Source: Limnoperna fortunei (taxonomy: Eukaryota > Mollusca > Bivalvia > Mytilida > Modiolidae). Taken from it: a stretch of 64,000 nucleotides of DNA. The translations under genes were made by a program, and so were the position numbers. The stretch covers positions 22,591,220-22,655,219 of the forward strand of contig OX104114.1 in NCBI GenBank assembly GCA_944474755.1, read 5' to 3'. How positions within the stretch are numbered: position 1 is the first letter of the stretch; each line of letters starts with the position of its first letter. The notes under the pieces are model-generated. The model had not been told where the DNA came from, ran no database searches, and saw only the letters and a program-made list of their open reading frames with translations. Below are positions 34,940 through 47,400 of this stretch, one piece after another.

Positions 34940-37900
34940 TTTCACTGATATCATCTTTTCAGTTTGATACCAGACAAGACAAGACATGTCTTTAAGTTTA
35001 GTTTTGAATACACATAATGATAGACTTTTTTTAGACATCTTTGAGTGTTTATGTAATGTTTAATTATAAGTATTATAAAGTTACAAACATTCCCTCTGCT
35101 AGCATTTTGTGTATCACCAAATCGAATTTGCGTTTCAGACAAAGACTTAAAATCGGAAACATTCTTATCTTTGAACCAACTTTCAATTTCATTAAGGAAC
35201 TTCTGAATGCGGGACAGTCCAATAAAATGTGTTCTATAATTTCGTCTTGGCTATGACAAAAACTGCATGTTTGGCTATCAATAATCTTAATTTTCCCTAA
35301 GTTATGCTTTGTAACCAGTATATTGTGGTTAACTCTGAATTGTAACCATTGTAATTTTATGTTTTTTGTGACAACAAATGGAAGCATATATATTTTGTGC
35401 CACTGATCATGAGAAGGTTTGTAAATTTTTGTTAATTTTTCTTGAGCTGTTGGAATGATGTTATTTATATTAAGTACATTATATATATCTTTTAATCATT
35501 TTTTATTATTCAAAATAATCCTTAATGTATTTGGAATAAAAGGATTACATAATTTTCTTTTTTTCCAGCACCTTGAAACAATACAACTTTGACATGTCTT
35601 TAAGGCAACTAGTAATACTACTAAATGTCATAAAATTTTCCTTAATATTAAATATTTACCCTCCTCATCAACAAGATCATTTATATATCTTATGCCCTTT
35701 CTAAACCAACCTTGATAGATTACAGTTCTATTTTCAATTTGTATATGTTTATTTAACCAAATCGGTGTAGACAAGTAATCATTCCAGCTTTTATTGATCT
35801 CTAGATCTTTTTCACTTATACATTTCCATGAAATCACCACATCCTTCCGAAATTCGTTGGTAATTTTATTAATAGTTTTGTCTATATATGCTATTCCACA
35901 TGAAAAAAGTTTTTCAAAGTCTGTACATGAGTTTACAATACTCTGCCACTTACTGTCACTTAACACCAATCGCCTTATCCAAGTTGTTTGTAATGCCATT
36001 ATGAAATTTTTTACATTAATCATTCTTAACCCACCATCCCTGAACTCTTTTTCTACTACTTCTATTCTAACTTTACTCAAAGGTGATTACATGCATTTAA
36101 TAACTTGCATTCAATTTTGTGTATAGTTTCCTCATTAGGATTTGGTAAAGTAATAAATAGCTGATTCAGCAATGGAAGAACAAGAGACTTAACAACAGTA
36201 ATTTTCCCTATTGGAGAAAGAATTCTTTTGTTCCATTTCTGAACTAGGCATTTCATTTTTTGAACATACGGTTCATAGTTAATTCTGATTATCTTGGTGA
36301 GGTCAACTTCAAAATTTACACCCAATACATTAAAAGTAGATTTCCCCCATGACAGTTTCCGATTTTCACATAGAATTTCTGTAGAATACTTTTTACTACC
36401 AAACCAGATAACTTTTGTTTTAGACAAATTGATTTTCAAGCATGATGTTTTAGCAAACCAGTCCAGTTCTTTAAGTGTTTCTGATAATGATTCACATGAA
36501 CCATCTAGAATAATAGATATGTCATCAGCAATTGGAAAAGTTGATGTTCTTTTTGGCACACTTTAATTCCTTTTATTTTTTTATTTCCTTTATTTTTAAT
36601 GCCATAATGTCTGCACAGAGAATAAATAAGTAAGGGGATAGGGGGTCCCCTTGTTGACAATCTCTTCCAATTTAAAAAAAAAATGTGATAGGTTACCTCC
36701 TTGAATTACAGTAGATTTGATATTTTTTTTTAAAAGACATGCACCCATTTTAATATATTTTCTCCAAAATTAAAGTAGTAAAGCACATTTCAAATAAATG
36801 ACAAGGAAAGTGAATCAAAAGCCTTTTCAAAATCTATAAGTAAAAATAATCCTGGAATTTCGTGTGTTTCTGTAAACTCCATTATGTCAAACAGTAATCT
36901 AATGTTTTCTCCAATATACCTTCCAGAAATAAAACCAGTTTGATCAGAATTTATCAGTGTTGGAAGAACATTTTTAATTCTATTAGCAATGACTCCTGAA
37001 CCCATTTTGTAAATAGTATTTAAGAGGGATATAGGTCTCCAATTTTTCAGTAAACGTCTGGAGTTATCTTCCTTTGGTAAGCATGTTATTATACCCTGTT
37101 TTTGTGTAATTGATAAACTACCTATTTCATACCCATAATTTAAAGAACCCACAATAGAGACCCTCACATCTTTTCAAAAGAACTTAAAAAATTCTGCTGA
37201 CCCTGGACTTTTATTATTTTTCATTTTTTTTAAGATTTCACCAGCCTCTGGAATTGTAATTAAACATTCCAGACTGTTTTGTCCTCATATTTAATTTTCT
37301 GACATCCATCCCACCTAAGATTCCAACAATATCTTCTAGTTTACACCCACTCTCTATGTCATCATTTTAGTATAAGTTTTCATAATAATTTTATATCTCG
37401 TTTAAAATATCTTTTTGATCTGTGATTATATTTCCATTTTCCTTTTCAATTTTTTGTATAATTTTATTAGTATAATTTCTAGATTCTAATCCGCAAAAGT
37501 ATTTTGTAGGTTTTTCTCCATCTTCGATCCATTGTGCTCGTGATCTAACTAAATTACCTTTTAATACTTCTTTTCTTAAATTTTCTAATTCTAATTTGTT
37601 ACATTCCAAAGTGTCTAAATTTTTTTTCATTAACAGAAGTTTCAAGCTGGAATATTTCATTCACAAGATTATCAATTTTTCTTTGTTTTTGTTTCATAAA
37701 AAAAACTAGAAAATGAAATAGTTTTACCTCTTATTTCTATAAGCAACGTTTCTAGAAAAAGTTGGACATTAATTATCAAATGTAGATCCTGATCCTCTAT
37801 TGTATGAAATTCTGAGGGGTTATATACTAAAGCGGCATACTGTTGTTTTACTTCATATATTTTCTTTTAAACAATATCAATGTATACCTTCTCAAATTGT

Positions 37901-38745
37901 CGAATTTCCACAGGCCTTTGCCTTTTGTAAACTGGTTAAATTCTAGAAAAAGGGTTATCATAGAGTGATCGGAGCGACAACTTGGGTCATTTGTACAATT
38001 GCTCAAGTTATTAAGCATACTGTCTATAATCAGAAAAAAGTCTATCCTTGCCTGTTTAAAAGGTATTTTATTTCTCCATATAACGTCTGGAATCTGGGTT
38101 TTATTCTCTATCAGGATCAATATCTGGGTTTTATTCTCTATCAGGATCAATATCTGGGTTTTATTCTCTATCAGGATCAATATCTGGGTTTTAGTCTCTA
38201 TCAGGATCAATATCTGGGTTTTATTCTCTATCAGGATCAATATCTGGGTTTTATTCTCTATCAGGATCAATATCTGGGTTTTATTCTCTATCAGGATCAA
38301 TATTTGGGTTTTATTCTCTATCAGGATCAATATCTGGGTTTTATTCTCTATCAGGATCAATATCTGGGTTTTATTCTCTATCAGGATCAATATCTGGGTT
38401 TTATTCTCTATCAGGATCAATATCTGGGTTTTATTCTCTATCAGGATCAATATCTGGGTTTTATTCTCTATCAGGATCAATATTTCAAGCTTTGCTCTTG
38501 CTCCTTTATTGTTTACATGTAAATAGTTGTAACAGTCAATATCTGGTTTTAGTACAAGATTAAAATCACGACAAATTACAATTTTTTCATTTCCAAAGTC
38601 ACCAATGACTGTCATTTTATTAGTATAAAAGTTTGGATTGTCAGTATTTGGTCCATATATTGTAACTAATGTTAACTTAAGATTATTAGTATGCAGATCT
38701 AAAGCAAGAAAGTTCCATGTGGACCGCTATCTCTTACTCCAGGAA
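34940..38745 (-). mobile_element. L1/Tx1-like LINE, 5'-truncated and inactive
   Basis: On the minus strand the segments come in protein order: endonuclease (LTLVTIYGPNTDNPNFYTNK near 38700, DFNLVLKPDIDCYN, RIDFFLI, CRSDHS), linker with ARAQWIEDGEKPTKYF, RT (NWRPISLLNTIYK, QTGFISGRYIGENIR, LLIDFEKAFDS at 37167-36790; ADD with INLSKTKVIWFGSKK at 36559-36077), thumb, and a zinc knuckle (CSFCHSQDEIIEHILLDC at 35300). Frames change several times. It starts inside the endonuclease, so it is 5' truncated, and the 3' end near 34940 is not sharply defined. It carries a minisatellite at 38091-38481. Confidence 0.87.
38091..38481. repeat. 30-bp x 13 minisatellite inside the LINE endonuclease
   Basis: Thirteen almost identical 30-bp units (ATCTGGGTTTTATTCTCTAT plus CAGGATCAAT). 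Because 30 is divisible by three, the LINE frame stays open and would give thirteen copies of the decapeptide ILILIENKTQ. Two plus-strand frames stay open for the same reason. Only two single-base variants are visible among the units. Confidence 0.95.
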
Positions 38746-38770
38746 CACACAGCTGATACATATCCAAGCA

Positions 38771-39136
38771 AATCTTAACGCTGTTAGGTATAGAGACGAA
38801 ATTATACGTCCGCATCTATTGCCTGCAATAGACAGTAAAAGAGAAATTTTTTAACACGACAATGCCCGACCACATTCAGCACGTGTAACAATAGATTTTC
38901 TAGAGCAACATCATGTCAATGAGATCCGTTGGCCATCACGATCTCCGGATCTTAACCTAATTGAATATATGTGGGATGAACTGGATCGGCGCGTGCGCCA
39001 ACGACAAGCACCGCCGAAAAATCTGCAACAATTAGAGTAGGCACTTCAGTATGAGTTGCAAAGGATACCGCGTAATCGTAATCAACGTTTAATTAAATCC
39101 ATGCCAAGAAGAGTAAGGGCTGTTACGACCAAATGA
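38771..39136 (+). pseudogene. Tc1-like transposase, catalytic C-terminal fragment
   Basis: Reads LNAVRYRDEIIRPHLLPAID, then HDNARPHSARV (second catalytic Asp), SPDLNLIEYMWDELDRRVRQ (catalytic Glu) and RLIKSMPRRVRAV before TGA at 39134-39136. Two Gln codons have become stops (TTT-TAA-CAC and GAG-TAG-GCA). The N-terminal two thirds are missing and it abuts the 5' edge of the neighbouring LINE. Confidence 0.88.
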
Positions 39137-39186
39137 TAGGCACAACAGATATTGACATTTTTCGCGTGATTTATTGACAATATGCG

Positions 39187-39772
39187 ACAAAATGTTATAT
39201 TCCATGGTAAAAGAACTCATGAACAAGAAGTGTGCCAATTTTGACATTTCTGTATCAATTATTTATACTGGGACCATACGGGGAGGGTTCCCAGTGCTCA
39301 ACCCACAAAGCAGCCCAGCCCGTCCCCGCGTGGCGGATAGGGGAGACCCTCTCGTTGGGGGGTTGTCAGGTCATAATACGGAAAACCTTTCCGCGGACCA
39401 TAGTGGATAACGTGTTTGGTAGAGTGCCACGCTCCTTGTACGATAATGACCCCTTTTGTAGATTTCGAAAAAGAGTAGGCTCATTGTAGCCGCTACAAAA
39501 GGCTAAATTCTCCGACCCTACCCAATACTCCGTACTTCCAGTGGCAGTCAAAATTTTTTTCCCTGTGTCCCATCCCACCCCGTTTGATGTATTGTTGGTT
39601 AACTTGTTCCAGTCCTGAATATAGCTGAAATACTGCTCGATGGACGTAAAGCAAACATCCAATCAATCAATCAATCAATCAATTATTTATATGACAAAAT
39701 GTTATATTCCATGGTAAAAGAACTCATGAATAAGAAGTTTTCCAATTTTGACATTTCTGTATCAATTATTTA
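39187..39772 (+). repeat. 84-bp direct repeats either side of a SINE-like element
   Basis: GACAAAATGTTATATTCCAT and the next 64 bp occur at 39187-39270 and 39693-39776 with few differences. The SINE-like insert sits at the joint of the two. Confidence 0.8.
39268..39679 (+). mobile_element. SINE-like element with (CAAT)n tail, second copy
   Basis: Same element as 25038-25480, here on the plus strand, from CTGGGACCATACGG to (CAAT)5. A 12-bp CAATTATTTATA duplication flanks it (39256-39267 and 39680-39691). Confidence 0.85.
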
Positions 39773-39853
39773 TATATGATATATAGTTAAAATATAAATA
39801 TATGAATTAAATTTTCCATTTTTTGTATGTTGCGTTTATTTATGAGTGAGTAT

Positions 39854-41266
39854 AGTACACATTGTCGTAAGTGGGTTTTCAGGTGACAATATCTGTGTCA
39901 CGCTCCATTCACAATAAAGAACCCTTGCAGATTTAAATAAAAAGACGAGTCGCATTAATCATCGGGGTAAAACTGCTGACCGTAACTGCAGGTTCAGTAA
40001 TCCCAAGACAGCGGAGGTGGAATTGGGTGATAATTTATTTTTCCTATATATTTTCATGAATTAAAAGTTCCATTTTTTCGATACGATCTTTTCTTGCGGA
40101 TATAAAAAAGGTGATAAAAATTAAGTATTATATAAAGCTGTATTTTCATTGTTAAAATATCATAAGACGATCGCAATTGTAAACTGATATGACGATTGTT
40201 GCCAGCATAAAAGTTTAAACTTTTTCCCTATTACTCCAAACAGTAATGGTGGCAGTCTATTTTTTGCCAGTGATCATTGCCTTTACCCCAGTTTGTAATG
40301 TATTAATAATATAATGTCAGAATTTCGCTCACACAACCAACAGACGGTGAAAAGCTAGTTCTCCCAAAAACATTTAGCATTATCATAAATAATAACTGTT
40401 CGGACAAAGACGGAAGAAGCATTAGGGCAAACTGGTAGAGCAAATACGGAATTAACATTATACCAAACAGTTCAGCAACATTATAGCCAATATATCGGGT
40501 GAATACTAACTTTAACATAAAAGCGAACTGGTCGGGTAAATACTTTCTTAAACATTAAACCGAACATTTTGTGTGAATACTATTTAAACATTAAACCGGG
40601 TAACTCCTGAAGAAACAAATTATATATGAACAGTTCGGAAAAACACTAACTTAAACATTATAGCAAACAGGTTGGGTGAATACTAACTTAAACATTAAAG
40701 CGAACAGGTCAGGTTAATACTCACTTAAACATTAAACTGAACTGGTCGGGCTACTGAACAAACAATATATGTGAACAAATAAAACATAACAGCGAACTGG
40801 TCGGGCAAGTACTGAAGCAACAACAGCACAAACAGGTCGGGAAAAGACTCAAAGGAACTGAAAGAGCATGGAACTCAATAGGCGTTGATATATAAATGTA
40901 AAATTTATTTACGTTAAAATATCAATCATACACATAAGTGATTAAAAATATCTCATTAATATGAAAGTTATGCAAATACAATACTACTTCATGAAATGAA
41001 ACTGTGTAAACCCAATCCAATGATCAATACAATTGGCTTCGAATGCGCTCTGCAGCTCTGCGGGACAATCACTGGGAACCCCGCTGTATGACCCTGAGCT
41101 TCAGCATGTTCAGGCCAGTAGTACGTAAATTTTATAACCTTGGTATCTTTGATGACATTATATTTATTAAAATACAAACGAATATCTTTTAAAGCATAAT
41201 AATAAAATGTGCTTAATTTAATGATCTTGATACATTATATTTTGTGAGATAAATTAAACCACTCAC
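39854..41266. repeat. Segmental duplication, copy C side (intron 3 part)
   Basis: Aligns with gene B intron 3 (20797-23953) but lacks the TIR element, the expanded satellite and the SINE. ATCCCAAG at 40000-40007 is the empty target. Degenerate 37-bp units are seen at 40440-40860. Confidence 0.8.
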
Positions 41267-41706
41267 CTAAGGAAAACGTAAGTAGATTTTCCTGCCCACA
41301 CACTTGACCATTTGTATCAAGGAAACGTTCGGGATCAAATTGATTATTGTCTGGAAATACCTCTTCGTCATGGGCAACAGCGTCCAATACCGGAAATATT
41401 ACAGAGCCTTTCGGCAATTATATCCATTAATGCTCATGTCATCCGAAACATGGTGTGGAAGTGAAAATGGAACTATATTTCCAAGGCGTAATGATTCCAG
41501 TATTACTGCTTCGCAATACGGTAAATTTGTCTTATCGGCGATACTAACATCTCGTCCCGAACCAAAAGTGTCATCAATTTCTTTTCTCATTTTTCTCTGA
41601 ACATCGGGGTAGTAAATTATGAACAGGATTGTCCATTTAATTGCCGTAGCTGTCGTCTCTGTTCCGGCCGCGAATAGGTCTCCTAAGATGCACAGCAACA
41701 GTTGCT
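41267..41706 (-). pseudogene. P450 pseudogene C exon 3 (frameshifted)
   Basis: 440 bp, one base short of 441. [13 protein letters not shown] and ESLR are kept. The frame shifts at GGATATAATTGCC compared with GGATATACATTGCC in gene B. Confidence 0.87.
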
Positions 41707-42226
41707 CTTGAAAAAAAAGATTGTACTTTTTGTATTAGAAAATGCGTTAAATGTATGTGTTCTTATTTTTTGTTGACATCGGTATGACGTAGCGCAATAA
41801 ACTGGGTCAAATACCGTTCCGTCGAAAACACGTCAAAAGAGTCAAAATTCGCTACAGAACGTCTTTTGACGTGTTATTTCATATATGCTCTTTCTCTTTT
41901 GATGCATAACAAAAGGTTTTATCTGCCAACTATGTCTGATAGACACAATATACTGTAGCGAATTACTTATGAGGTATATTGTACGGTATCACCTGCGGTA
42001 CTTTAAGCATCGTAACCCAGTAAGGAATATTGTAATATACCACATGAAACGTATACCGTATCAGCGGTAAGATATTGTTTTGTGTAGTAGTATTACATAT
42101 GAGACATACCTTATAATTGCACCTTTAACGTATGAGAGACGTACTTTATCTAGTTTCCTGTTCCATATTACACGAGAGGTATCCTTTGAGGTATACGGTA
42201 CTTAATCACATGTGAGTTATACTATA

Positions 42227-43346
42227 GGGTGTCTTCCATCTACTCCCACTTAAAAAATTACTATTCCTCCTATTCCCACATGCAAATAACAATAAATGTT
42301 TTGATAGCTAAATTGTTTTCATAGCAGTTAGGATTAATGAAATTTTACCTGAGATTTACCTGTATGTTTTTAAAATTTTATTATAAATTAAAATTAAACA
42401 AATCATTTTTTTTACATATTTGCAGATGAGTACTATAAGCTTCGAAATAATGAGGAAAAACTTTCACTTCGCCCTAAATAAAGCTAGTGAACAGAAAACC
42501 CAAGTTTTATTACATCAAATAGTTTGGTATGAATTCTGGCACAATTTAAAATCAAGTCATTCGTCAGTAACAGTTCCTAATGCAATATTACAAGTAAAGT
42601 ATATAACAAACAGAGTTGGGAACCAGAACCTTGTCCACAATGGATTCACGTTCCAGGCAGAACACAGAATGGGTGAAAGAACTTACTGGAAATGCTCCAC
42701 TGCAGACTGGTAAAACTAAATAATGACTGGGTTAACACTACAGCTTCTAGCAAATAGCTATCAATGACCTTACCATGATCCAGTATGCATCCGGTGGTAA
42801 GCGACCAGTCCAAAAGAGAAAGTATGTTGAGAACACATTATAAAACCTTGTACAAAGAATATACACCGTAACCAGAAAATCACATTGTAAAGTTTGGTGA
42901 TGCTGCATTCCATCATTTTTAAATTGATTAAATTCAGAGACTTTTCCATAGTAAATTGTGCTACATGTACATGTGCTTATATGTATTTTATGTTTCATAC
43001 ACAAATGTGTAGTGATATTTGTAATTTGACTGCTACATCTATTTTATGCTCTTTTATTGTGTATATCTGCTTGACTTTATTGTTGCATTAGTGCTGTAAA
43101 ATAAATAAAATCTTTGTCTTATTTTTAAAAATAAATCATAAAGCAGTTATACAAACAAATAAAAATTTATACCTACAAAATATATGTAACTTTACTTTAC
43201 CTGTACCTAACCAACATTTGATTAAAAGTTAATGAGCTGTGTTTTTGCAGTATAATCCTTGTTTACACAAGTTTTCCCCCTACTCCTACTTGAAAATTGA
43301 CCTTTTCTTACCTGATTTTAAAAAGTGGGAAGAGGAGGAATGAACC
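42227..43346. mobile_element. 1120-bp TIR element in pseudogene C intron 2
   Basis: ATACTATA flanks it on both sides (42219-42226 and 43347-43354). The ends are imperfect inverted repeats (GGGTGTCTTCC...CTCCCACTT against GGTTCATTCCTCC...TTCCCACTT). Gene B intron 2 has the uninterrupted site near 24920. The 8-bp duplication and GG ends could fit Mutator-like or Merlin-like elements. It includes a FLYWCH-like ORF. Confidence 0.82.
42426..42713 (+). CDS. Small ORF with FLYWCH-like zinc-finger start
   Basis: A 95-codon open frame from ATG 42426. Near the end, VHNGFTFQAEHRMGERTYWK followed by C resembles the first half of a FLYWCH finger, a DNA-binding module found in some Mutator-like transposases and host proteins. 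The second half (the C/H pair) is missing. A splice-like TTTGCAG precedes the ATG and GTAAAA follows CAGACTG at 42709, so it may be one exon of a longer frame. It belongs to the TIR element. Function unproven. Confidence 0.45.
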   Translation: MSTISFEIMRKNFHFALNKASEQKTQVLLHQIVWYEFWHNLKSSHSSVTVPNAILQVKYITNRVGNQNLVHNGFTFQAEHRMGERTYWKCSTADW

Positions 43347-43603
43347 ATACTATAATGCGTATCATCTGAGGGATATAACATGTATAAGCAAGATATCATC
43401 TGTTAGATTTAGTTCAGCGAAAGCCCTAAAGTAGACATTACAAATTTAGTTTGACGAACAGTGTATAGGGTGGACAGTAAACATACTAATCCAGTCCCAA
43501 CCCCTGGAAACCATGGAAATCGTACACATCTGTAGCGTATCCACTATTGCAAAATTTTAAAATTTGTTACACGTATTTTTTACTAGACAATGGTTGTACC
43601 TAC

Positions 43604-44128
43604 CTGTAAATATGTTGTTATCGGTACTGTGTTGTCCCTTCATCTCTTAAATATATATCGATGAAGTCCCGGATGTTGTTTTCATCAAAAGATTCTTCGT
43701 GCTCTTTGATTTTGTCACGAAGAAAGTTCATCATTGCATGTATGTTAGATTTTGTCTTTTTCCCTTGTAAAGATCACCTGGTAGTTTTGCACATGTTGCA
43801 AGAAAAGGCATGTAGTTTAGTACTCCCGCAACAGCACTATTTTTTACATTTTCTATTAAGGAACCAGTTAACCTCTTTAATTCTGGATCTTCATAGTCGA
43901 AACGTCGTCCTATGGATATAGACATGACAATGTTTGACATACTTATGTTAACAAAGTCCAGAAATATCCAACGGTTCTCATGGTAACTTTTAATTAAATT
44001 AAAAAATACCTCGGCCTCTTCCATTATTCTTGATTCGAAACTTCGTCTTCCAAATCCAAAATCTCTCAGCTTAGAAAGGGCAAAGGTCCTTTGTTGTTTC
44101 CATTCTAACCCACTAGCAGCAGCTATGC
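43604..44128 (-). pseudogene. P450 pseudogene C exon 2 (frameshifted)
   Basis: Splice sites kept (CACGCAG and ACAG/GTAGGT). It contains [20 protein letters not shown], but the frame is lost after KLPGDLYKGK. Confidence 0.85.
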
Positions 44129-44499
44129 CTGCGTGAAAAAACTGATCTGCGTGAAATACCCGTATACTCATATGTGAAATACGCATATTTAATGGACACA
44201 ATTTTTTACAGGAGCTACAGAACTTTAGAAATGAATGGTTTTAGGTGCACTATGGAACTAGTACACATGGAATGCTGGTCCACATGGAATACTGGTACAC
44301 ATAGATTATACATAATATTATTTAGTGTAATGATTGGTTATAAGTGCAATGGAACTGATTCGCATGAAATACTGATACACATGGAATACACATATTTTGT
44401 GGACATGATTGGTTATAACTATTATTATATCTTTATGGTCATATAAATCAATACTACATTGATCAGTAACATAAAACAGAGAAAAAACAAACAACTAAA

Positions 44500-47400
44500 T
44501 TGATACCAGATTAATTAACAAAATATACAAGTCTACGAGACCCTTGTCACCAGTTCCAGAGGTTGTTTATTGAAAGAGCCAAGACTCTGAATTTGTCGAA
44601 AATTTTCCAGGTTTAAAATTGTTTTAAGCGAATCGATATATGGATTAACACTAAAAATATTAAAGTCATATAAGAGATTAGACCGACACATTTTATTGTG
44701 ACCACATTTTAAAAAGAAGTCTACCTCATCTTCCAGTTTGAATTACAGATGGAGCAAAGTCGTTGTTCCCGGGGTACTTGTTTATATAGTCCCCGTTCTA
44801 TTTCAATACTGTGGTCGGCTATTCGAAATTTTGAGATGAATTTGCGAATTTCATAGTTAGAATCAGATAAATATAATTATTTTCCTAAGTTGTTTTCAAA
44901 TATATATATATATACAGAAAGATTTTATTTTGATCTTTTAAATTTGAAACTTTGTCAGCATACACGTTGATATAAAACTTCAACAACTCATCTTTAATAT
45001 ATGGTTTATTACTTTAAAATTTTTATAAGTTGTGTCCGAGTTAAGTCTTTTATATAAGTTACGCAATATTATATATTTGCAGAATCTAAAAATTAATTTA
45101 GGTCAAAACTTTCTTTTAATAAACGGTTAATATCACATGAACTCAACCCTAGAAAAATGCAATATAGATTGAGTTTTGATGTATTTTTCTATAGAGACCC
45201 TACCCAGCTCTAAACGAGAAGCTAGGTTTGAACCATTCTTCTTTACACCAAGTATATACTTGCAGAATGACAAATGTATTTTTTCAAAAGGAGTTTTATT
45301 TTTGAAGTTAAATAGACTCATGACAACATTGTTATTTCTACTACGTTTCTTTGCATTAAAGAATGAAATATATTGATCCATCATACAAATCTCAACATTG
45401 TATGATAAAATTGGTCTTGCATCAAACATGTTCAGGGCAACTTGAACTGAGACATTTTCAATGAAAGAAAATCTTGTAAGCAGTGCAAAAAGCGCCTTTT
45501 TTGCTAAGTCAGCGAAATTTCCATTGCAGCTAATGCTGAAGCCAAGAAACGTACTCTGCAACATCGTCAATCAATTTGTTTCCGAACTTGATGAAAGGCT
45601 GTTCTAATTTGAGTTTTCTTTGCTGAAATATAATAGATTTAGTTGTGTTGGTGTTAACTGTCATTTATCACAATAGTTTGTTTGTTTGATGTTGTTTAAA
45701 GCCACTTCAGCAATTTTTCTTTCAGCTATATCATGGCGTCTAGTTTTTATTGGGGAGGAAGCCGGAGTACCCGGAGAAAACCCCCGACCTGCGGTAAGAA
45801 AACTGGCAATCCTTGTCAATTAAGATTGGAGTCGAGTACACCCTGCCTGAAGTAAGAATCGAAACCGCAATCTCAGTTGTGACAGACCACGATCAATAGT
45901 AGACGAACTACATTAACCGCTCGGCCACCGAGGCCCTAACAATAGTTTGGTAATATATTTAAATTATTTTGGAGTCCTTGGGATTATGACAACAAAATTA
46001 TGTCGTCTGCAAAAAAAAACTACTTATTTTTGTCTCTACTATTTTTATAAGGTCACATATGTCTTCCAATAAAGCTTCCTTTAGATAATTTATGTAAATA
46101 TTGAATAACAGAGGACTTGTCACCTTGTCAAACCCCTCTTTGTAAGAAAGTAGACAAGTCTCCAAATTTTAATGCGAATCTGTGTTTGAAGATTGATTTT
46201 GAATTACTTTTTGAAGTGTCTACCTACTTCTTACTTAGCCATTTTATATATTAAGAGACAATCTCTTCATACAGAGTCGAAAGCCCCTTTTAGATCTACA
46301 AAGCCAGCATAGAACTTTTGGTTATGTTTATGGATATATTTACTTTTGAGAGTTTTAAAATAAACAAACTGTCACTTTGTTCTGTGGTTTGCTCTGAATC
46401 CAAATTTGAATTTGATAGTTTATATTTCATAAAGTTTGAGGGTCTATTATTTAAAACACGCTAAATATCCTAGAAAGAAATAACTAGATAGTTGGAAGGG
46501 ATGTTCCTATCTCCTGATTTAAGAATTAGAATAGTAAAAGATTTGTTCCATGCGCAGTGATAGTAACCAGATTCAAGTATTAAATTAAAAAGTTTAGCAT
46601 ATAACTTCAGTGTGATGGAACTACTATTTTTTATACATTCATACAGAATTTTATCAAAACCTGATGATTTACCTTTGTGTAAACTTATATAGAACTTCTT
46701 ATATATCTAAACAGGTTATGGGGGCGATCAGTAATACATTTCAAGGAGAGACGTGTTTCAATTGTTTTCAATTCATTTTCAGATTGATTAATAAAAGTTA
46801 TATCCTTATGGTGACAAGAACCTTGTTGTTGGAAATGTTGAATATTATTTTTGTAATTAGCAAGAAGTTATTCTTGCTCATTATTTTGCTGTGGAAGTTT
46901 AGGGGTAAGAGATTTAAGGATCTTCCATAGATCTTGTGAGTTATTTTTACAAGCTTCTCCTATTTTATTAAAAAAAAATTGTTTCTTAAATTTTTGTTTC
47001 TTTGTCTAATTTCCTGAATGTTTTAAAATGACCATATAATTTTTTCTTAAGTTTAAAATTAAATCGATTATTTCTTAGTTTATTTCTTAAAGAGTTAACC
47101 GTTTGTTTGTAATCTCTACTGTGTTGTCAGAGCATTGGGGTTAATATCTGTGTTTATTATTTTGTTTGTTTTACTTTATTCTTTTACAACACTTTTCTGC
47201 TATTTTGTAGAGAATAGATGTGAGCTCCAAACAAGCCTGATCTATACCTCTTTGGCTTTCAGAGAAAGTATTTAGTTCAAATTTAATCATTTCATTTTTT
47301 CAATTTTTCAGCGTAAAGGCTTTCTACCAACAGTTCAAATGGTTCCTCATTCCACTTGTAAGAAAATACTTCAGAAAAAACATCTGTTTCTGGATGATTG

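Noticed and set aside
38091..38481. CRISPR-like array (regular 30-bp repeats)
   Set aside because: Units are contiguous with no unique spacers, and the locus is a eukaryotic LINE. It is a minisatellite.
37965..38526. Plus-strand proteins of 175-185 residues with decapeptide repeats
   Set aside because: They are open only because a stop-free 30-bp unit is repeated. The minus strand carries the LINE frame.
38771..39136. Active Tc1 transposon
   Set aside because: Two in-frame stops and no N-terminal part or TIRs found.
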